Positions 61,783 to 64,000 of a stretch of 64,000 bases of DNA are shown here, one piece after another. The stretch covers positions 124,001 through 188,000 of the forward strand of contig JAWMQP010000007.1 of NCBI GenBank assembly GCA_033283335.1. Reading direction: 5' to 3'. The notes under the pieces were generated by a model. It made no database searches. It saw only the letters and a list, made by a program, of their open reading frames with translations, and had not been told where the DNA came from. The DNA is from Pseudomaricurvus sp033283335. GTDB lineage: Bacteria; Pseudomonadota; Gammaproteobacteria; Pseudomonadales; Cellvibrionaceae. A program made the translations under genes and the position numbers. Each line of letters starts with the position of its first letter. The first letter of the stretch is position 1.

Positions 61783-62912
61783 TGTCGCCGCCATTAACTC
61801 GCCTGCCCCACAGTCTCTTTCGCATCGGCGCGGTGACCCTGAAGGAACTCAAGCAATTGGCCCGCGACCGTATGACCTTCGGCATGGTGGTGATGATTCC
61901 GCTGATTCAACTGCTGCTGTTTGGTTATGCCATCAATACCGAGGTGCGCCACATACCCGTGGGCCTGGTAGATCAGAGCGGCAGTGGAGCGGCACGGGTG
62001 ATCACCCAGGCGGTGCAGGCCACCCAGGTGGTGGATGTCCGCCAGAGTTATCGCACTCCGGCACAGGCCGAGGCCGCCATTGTGCGCGGTGAAGTGAAGG
62101 CGGTGCTGGTGCTGCCACGCGACCTGAGCCAGCGACTGGTGCAGGATCGCAGTCTGGGTCAGTGGCTGATAGATGGCTCCGACACCATGATCAGTGCGGC
62201 CCTGTTGCAACTGGCCTCAATGCCCCTCGACCAGGTGATCCTGGACCCAAAAGTGGCACCGCCACGGGCAACCCCGACCTTCGATATGGCGCTGTTTTTT
62301 AACCCCACCCGCCGCTCGGCGGTCAATATCATTCCCGGACTGAGCGCCATCATTCTCACTATGACCATGATCTTGTTCACCTCCACCGCCATTGTGCGCG
62401 AGCGGGAGCGCGGCAATCTGGAACTGCTGATCACCACCCCGATTCGGCCGCTGGAATTGATGATCGGCAAGATCGTACCCTACATTTTTATCGGCCTGAC
62501 TCAGGTGACCATCATTCTCGGTCTGGGACAGTGGATTTTTGATGTGCCAGTGAGTGGCTCACTGGGGCCCATGTACGGTGCCACTCTGCTGTTTATCTGC
62601 GCCAGCCTGACGCTGGGGCTGATCATTTCCACCCTGGTGAAAACCCAGATGCAGGCGATGCAGGCGACCGTGTTCATCCTGCTGCCTTCGATATTGTTGA
62701 GCGGCTTTATGTTTCCCTACGAGGCCATGCCAGTGGCGGCCCAATGGATTGCCGAAGCCCTGCCGGCCACCCACTTTATGCGCATGATCCGGGCGATTGT
62801 GTTGCGCGGTGCCGAGTTGCAGGTGCTGACCGGCGATGCCCTGTGGCTGCTCGGCTTCAGTGTTGCCGGTCTTGCCGTCGCCGCCCTCCGATTCCGCAAA
62901 CGGCTGGATTAG
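61782..62912 (+). CDS. ABC-2 type permease (YhhJ/YbhS-like)
   Basis: 376 residues from the ATG overlapping the ATPase stop (TAATG). One N-terminal membrane helix (about 27-50), a large periplasmic domain (about 50-175; VGLVDQSGSGAARVITQAVQ), then five helices (LSAIILTMTMILFTSTAIVR, RERERGNLELLITTPIRPLE between them, and SILLSGFMFPYEAMPVAAQW). This is the standard YbhS/YhhJ topology. With HlyD-like and ATPase genes it forms an export pump, probably under PadR control. Confidence 0.92.
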   Translation: MSPPLTRLPHSLFRIGAVTLKELKQLARDRMTFGMVVMIPLIQLLLFGYAINTEVRHIPVGLVDQSGSGAARVITQAVQATQVVDVRQSYRTPAQAEAAIVRGEVKAVLVLPRDLSQRLVQDRSLGQWLIDGSDTMISAALLQLASMPLDQVILDPKVAPPRATPTFDMALFFNPTRRSAVNIIPGLSAIILTMTMILFTSTAIVRERERGNLELLITTPIRPLELMIGKIVPYIFIGLTQVTIILGLGQWIFDVPVSGSLGPMYGATLLFICASLTLGLIISTLVKTQMQAMQATVFILLPSILLSGFMFPYEAMPVAAQWIAEALPATHFMRMIRAIVLRGAELQVLTGDALWLLGFSVAGLAVAALRFRKRLD

Positions 62913-62934
62913 CCTTGCGCGTTAAGCGCCGAGC

Positions 62935-63330
62935 TCAATAGCGATTAACCTCGTGTATCTGTTCGTTGAGGGTCCAGTAGTCGTAGAGCCAACCCAGCAG
63001 AAACAGACCACCGGTGCAAAACCAGATGATGGCCGTGATCCACTTACCCAGATACAACCGGTGCACACCAAACAAGCCCAAAAAGGTCAGCAGAATCCAG
63101 GCCACGGTGTAGTTTTTTCGGCCCAGGTCATAGCGGATGTCCGCCGTGCGGTCCATGCCCGGAATCAACAGCAAATCGATGATCCAGCCTACAAAGAACA
63201 AGCCCAGCGTAAAAAAATACAGGGTAGCCGATACCGGCCGTCCATAGTAAAACCGGTGCGCGCCCATAAAGCCGAAAATCCAAAGGATGTAGCCCACCAG
63301 CAGACTGTGGGTCTTACCATCATTGTTCAT
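62935..63330 (-). CDS. TM2-domain membrane protein
   Basis: 131 residues from the ATG at 63330 (GGGGGAG upstream). Four hydrophobic helices arranged as two TM2-like modules: LLVGYILWIFGFMGAHRFYY and AWILLTFLGLFGVHRLYLGK, each with G-(A/V)-HR-(F/L)-Y-(Y/L). The second is followed by LYDYWTLNEQIHEVNR. TM2 proteins are small membrane proteins of unknown function in bacteria. The end is convergent with the ABC permease gene. Confidence 0.88.
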   Translation of the reverse strand: MNNDGKTHSLLVGYILWIFGFMGAHRFYYGRPVSATLYFFTLGLFFVGWIIDLLLIPGMDRTADIRYDLGRKNYTVAWILLTFLGLFGVHRLYLGKWITAIIWFCTGGLFLLGWLYDYWTLNEQIHEVNRY

Positions 63331-63478
63331 GCATGACTCCCCCAGGGATATTGGATGGAAAGAACGACTTAAGATAAATCCTACGCGCCACGAAAGCAAA
63401 AGTACCGCAAAGGGTCGAGGCAGAGGCCCAGTAGAAATCAGTGCAGGAGATGGTCAGAGCAGCCATTTCGGGTGGCAG

Positions 63479-63512
63479 AAAAAATGGCGCCTGCTGTCTT
63501 TATCAGGCGCCA
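63479..63512 (-). terminator. Rho-independent terminator of the leucine dehydrogenase gene
   Basis: TGGCGCCTG (63485-63493) / CAGGCGCCA (63504-63512), loop of 10 nt; on the minus strand TTTTTTCTGCC follows. It lies 88 bp after the stop at 63600. Confidence 0.88.
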
Positions 63513-63599
63513 CAAGCGTTGATTGTTCCCGTGATTAACTCAAAGGTGTCAAGGCTCTGAAAACGGCAAGAACAATCGAGAGGAAGTGGGTTATCGGTC

Positions 63600-64000
63600 T
63601 CAAGCCACGTGTTCGACCGGCTGTTGATCCGGTGCAAAGCGGTTGCGGGCCACCTGATCGGCAATCACATTGGTCGCCTGGTCGGTCGCTTTAGAGCGCT
63701 TGAACACCTCTTTCAGAGTCTCTGTCACACTGCGGGTAATGTGCTGGCGGGCGCAGGCCAACGATTGGCCCTGACGCTGATAATACACATCGATAATACC
63801 GCCGGCATTGATCACATAGTCGGGAGCATAGAGAATATTCCGCGCCTTGAGGGCGTAGCCCAGATCATCGTAGGCCAGCTGATTGTTGGCCGCACCGGCG
63901 ATCACACTGGCCTTGAGCTGGTTCAGCGCCACATCATCAATGGCGGCGCCCAGCGCACACGGGGCAAACACATCCACCGGCTGGCTGAAAATTTCGTCTG
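63600..64000 (-). CDS. Leucine (Glu/Leu/Phe/Val family) dehydrogenase, 5'-truncated
   Basis: The frame is open to the window edge, so only the C-terminal part is seen. DEIFSQPVDVFAPCALGAAI near the edge, ASVIAGAANNQLAYDDLGYA and ILYAPDYVINAGGIIDVYYQ are the NAD-binding-domain blocks of leucine dehydrogenase. The enzyme deaminates branched-chain amino acids to 2-oxo acids with NAD+. The C-terminal tail (RFAPDQQPVEHVA) is slightly extended. It is the outer end of the peptide/amino-acid-use theme in this window. Confidence 0.93.
   Translation of the reverse strand, partial: DEIFSQPVDVFAPCALGAAIDDVALNQLKASVIAGAANNQLAYDDLGYALKARNILYAPDYVINAGGIIDVYYQRQGQSLACARQHITRSVTETLKEVFKRSKATDQATNVIADQVARNRFAPDQQPVEHVA

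Overview
The window is chromosomal DNA of a moderately GC-rich gammaproteobacterium. The core-gene order secB, glutaredoxin, rhodanese (yibN type), gpmI, envC-like, ctpA, yibQ-like, with a his cluster next to it, is the usual gammaproteobacterial one. The many TonB-dependent receptors, envelope peptidases and peptide transporters suggest a heterotrophic, probably aquatic member of Cellvibrionales or a neighbour; the exact genus is inference. I see no transposase, integrase, prophage or CRISPR array.

Layout. 1-3810: 3' part of a fecR-type anti-sigma gene and a FecA-like receptor with an STN signalling domain. 3869-12096: two large TonB-dependent receptors, two small exported proteins that look related at their C-termini, and two nearly identical MarC-family membrane proteins, forming a duplicated receptor-plus-MarC unit. 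12100-19316: a membrane-bound winged-helix/TolB-like/TPR regulator (minus), a divergent DUF4329-type exported protein, then free methionine-R-sulfoxide reductase, a DUF885 lipoprotein and a TPR lipoprotein. 19522-24854: a POT peptide transporter, tRNA-Pro(CGG), several small hypothetical or membrane proteins, and sugE/gdx behind a guanidine-II (mini-ykkC) riboswitch. 24863-33170: dienelactone hydrolase, thiopurine methyltransferase, an overlapping Lon-like protease/Usp-like pair, an SDR enzyme, an NhaC-type antiporter and a GST. 33382-42028: an oppABCDF operon on the minus strand, followed by a second GST and an M2 (ACE-like) peptidase; its OppC carries an inserted fibronectin type III-like domain. 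42141-49968: glutaredoxins, an alkyltransferase-like protein, secB, rhodanese, gpmI, an EnvC-like factor, CtpA and YibQ-like protein. 50192-53222: DUF6316-like protein, hisF, a PilZ-like gene on the opposite strand where hisA would be expected, hisH and hisB. 53396-55970: a Zur-box candidate, a small exported Cys/His protein and a ZnuD-like zinc receptor. 56011-56361: a compact FNR/Anr-type promoter, a 43-residue membrane microprotein, tandem repeats and a strong terminator. 56388-62912: a divergent locus controlled by a PadR regulator with two identical dyad operators; minus strand DoxX-like, RetSat-like and YbaY-like genes, plus strand padR, HlyD-like, ABC ATPase and ABC-2 permease. 62935-64000: a TM2-domain protein and the 3' part of a leucine dehydrogenase gene.

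Two themes connect the genes. One is peptide and nutrient scavenging (POT, Opp, M2, DUF885, TonB receptors, leucine dehydrogenase). The other is metal-, oxygen- and ligand-responsive envelope functions (Zur/ZnuD, FNR microprotein, PadR efflux/oxidoreductase locus, guanidinium export). The least explained pieces are the FNR-box microprotein transcription unit, the PadR locus with its 53-bp-spaced twin operators, the OppC with a FnIII insertion, and the receptor-MarC duplication.
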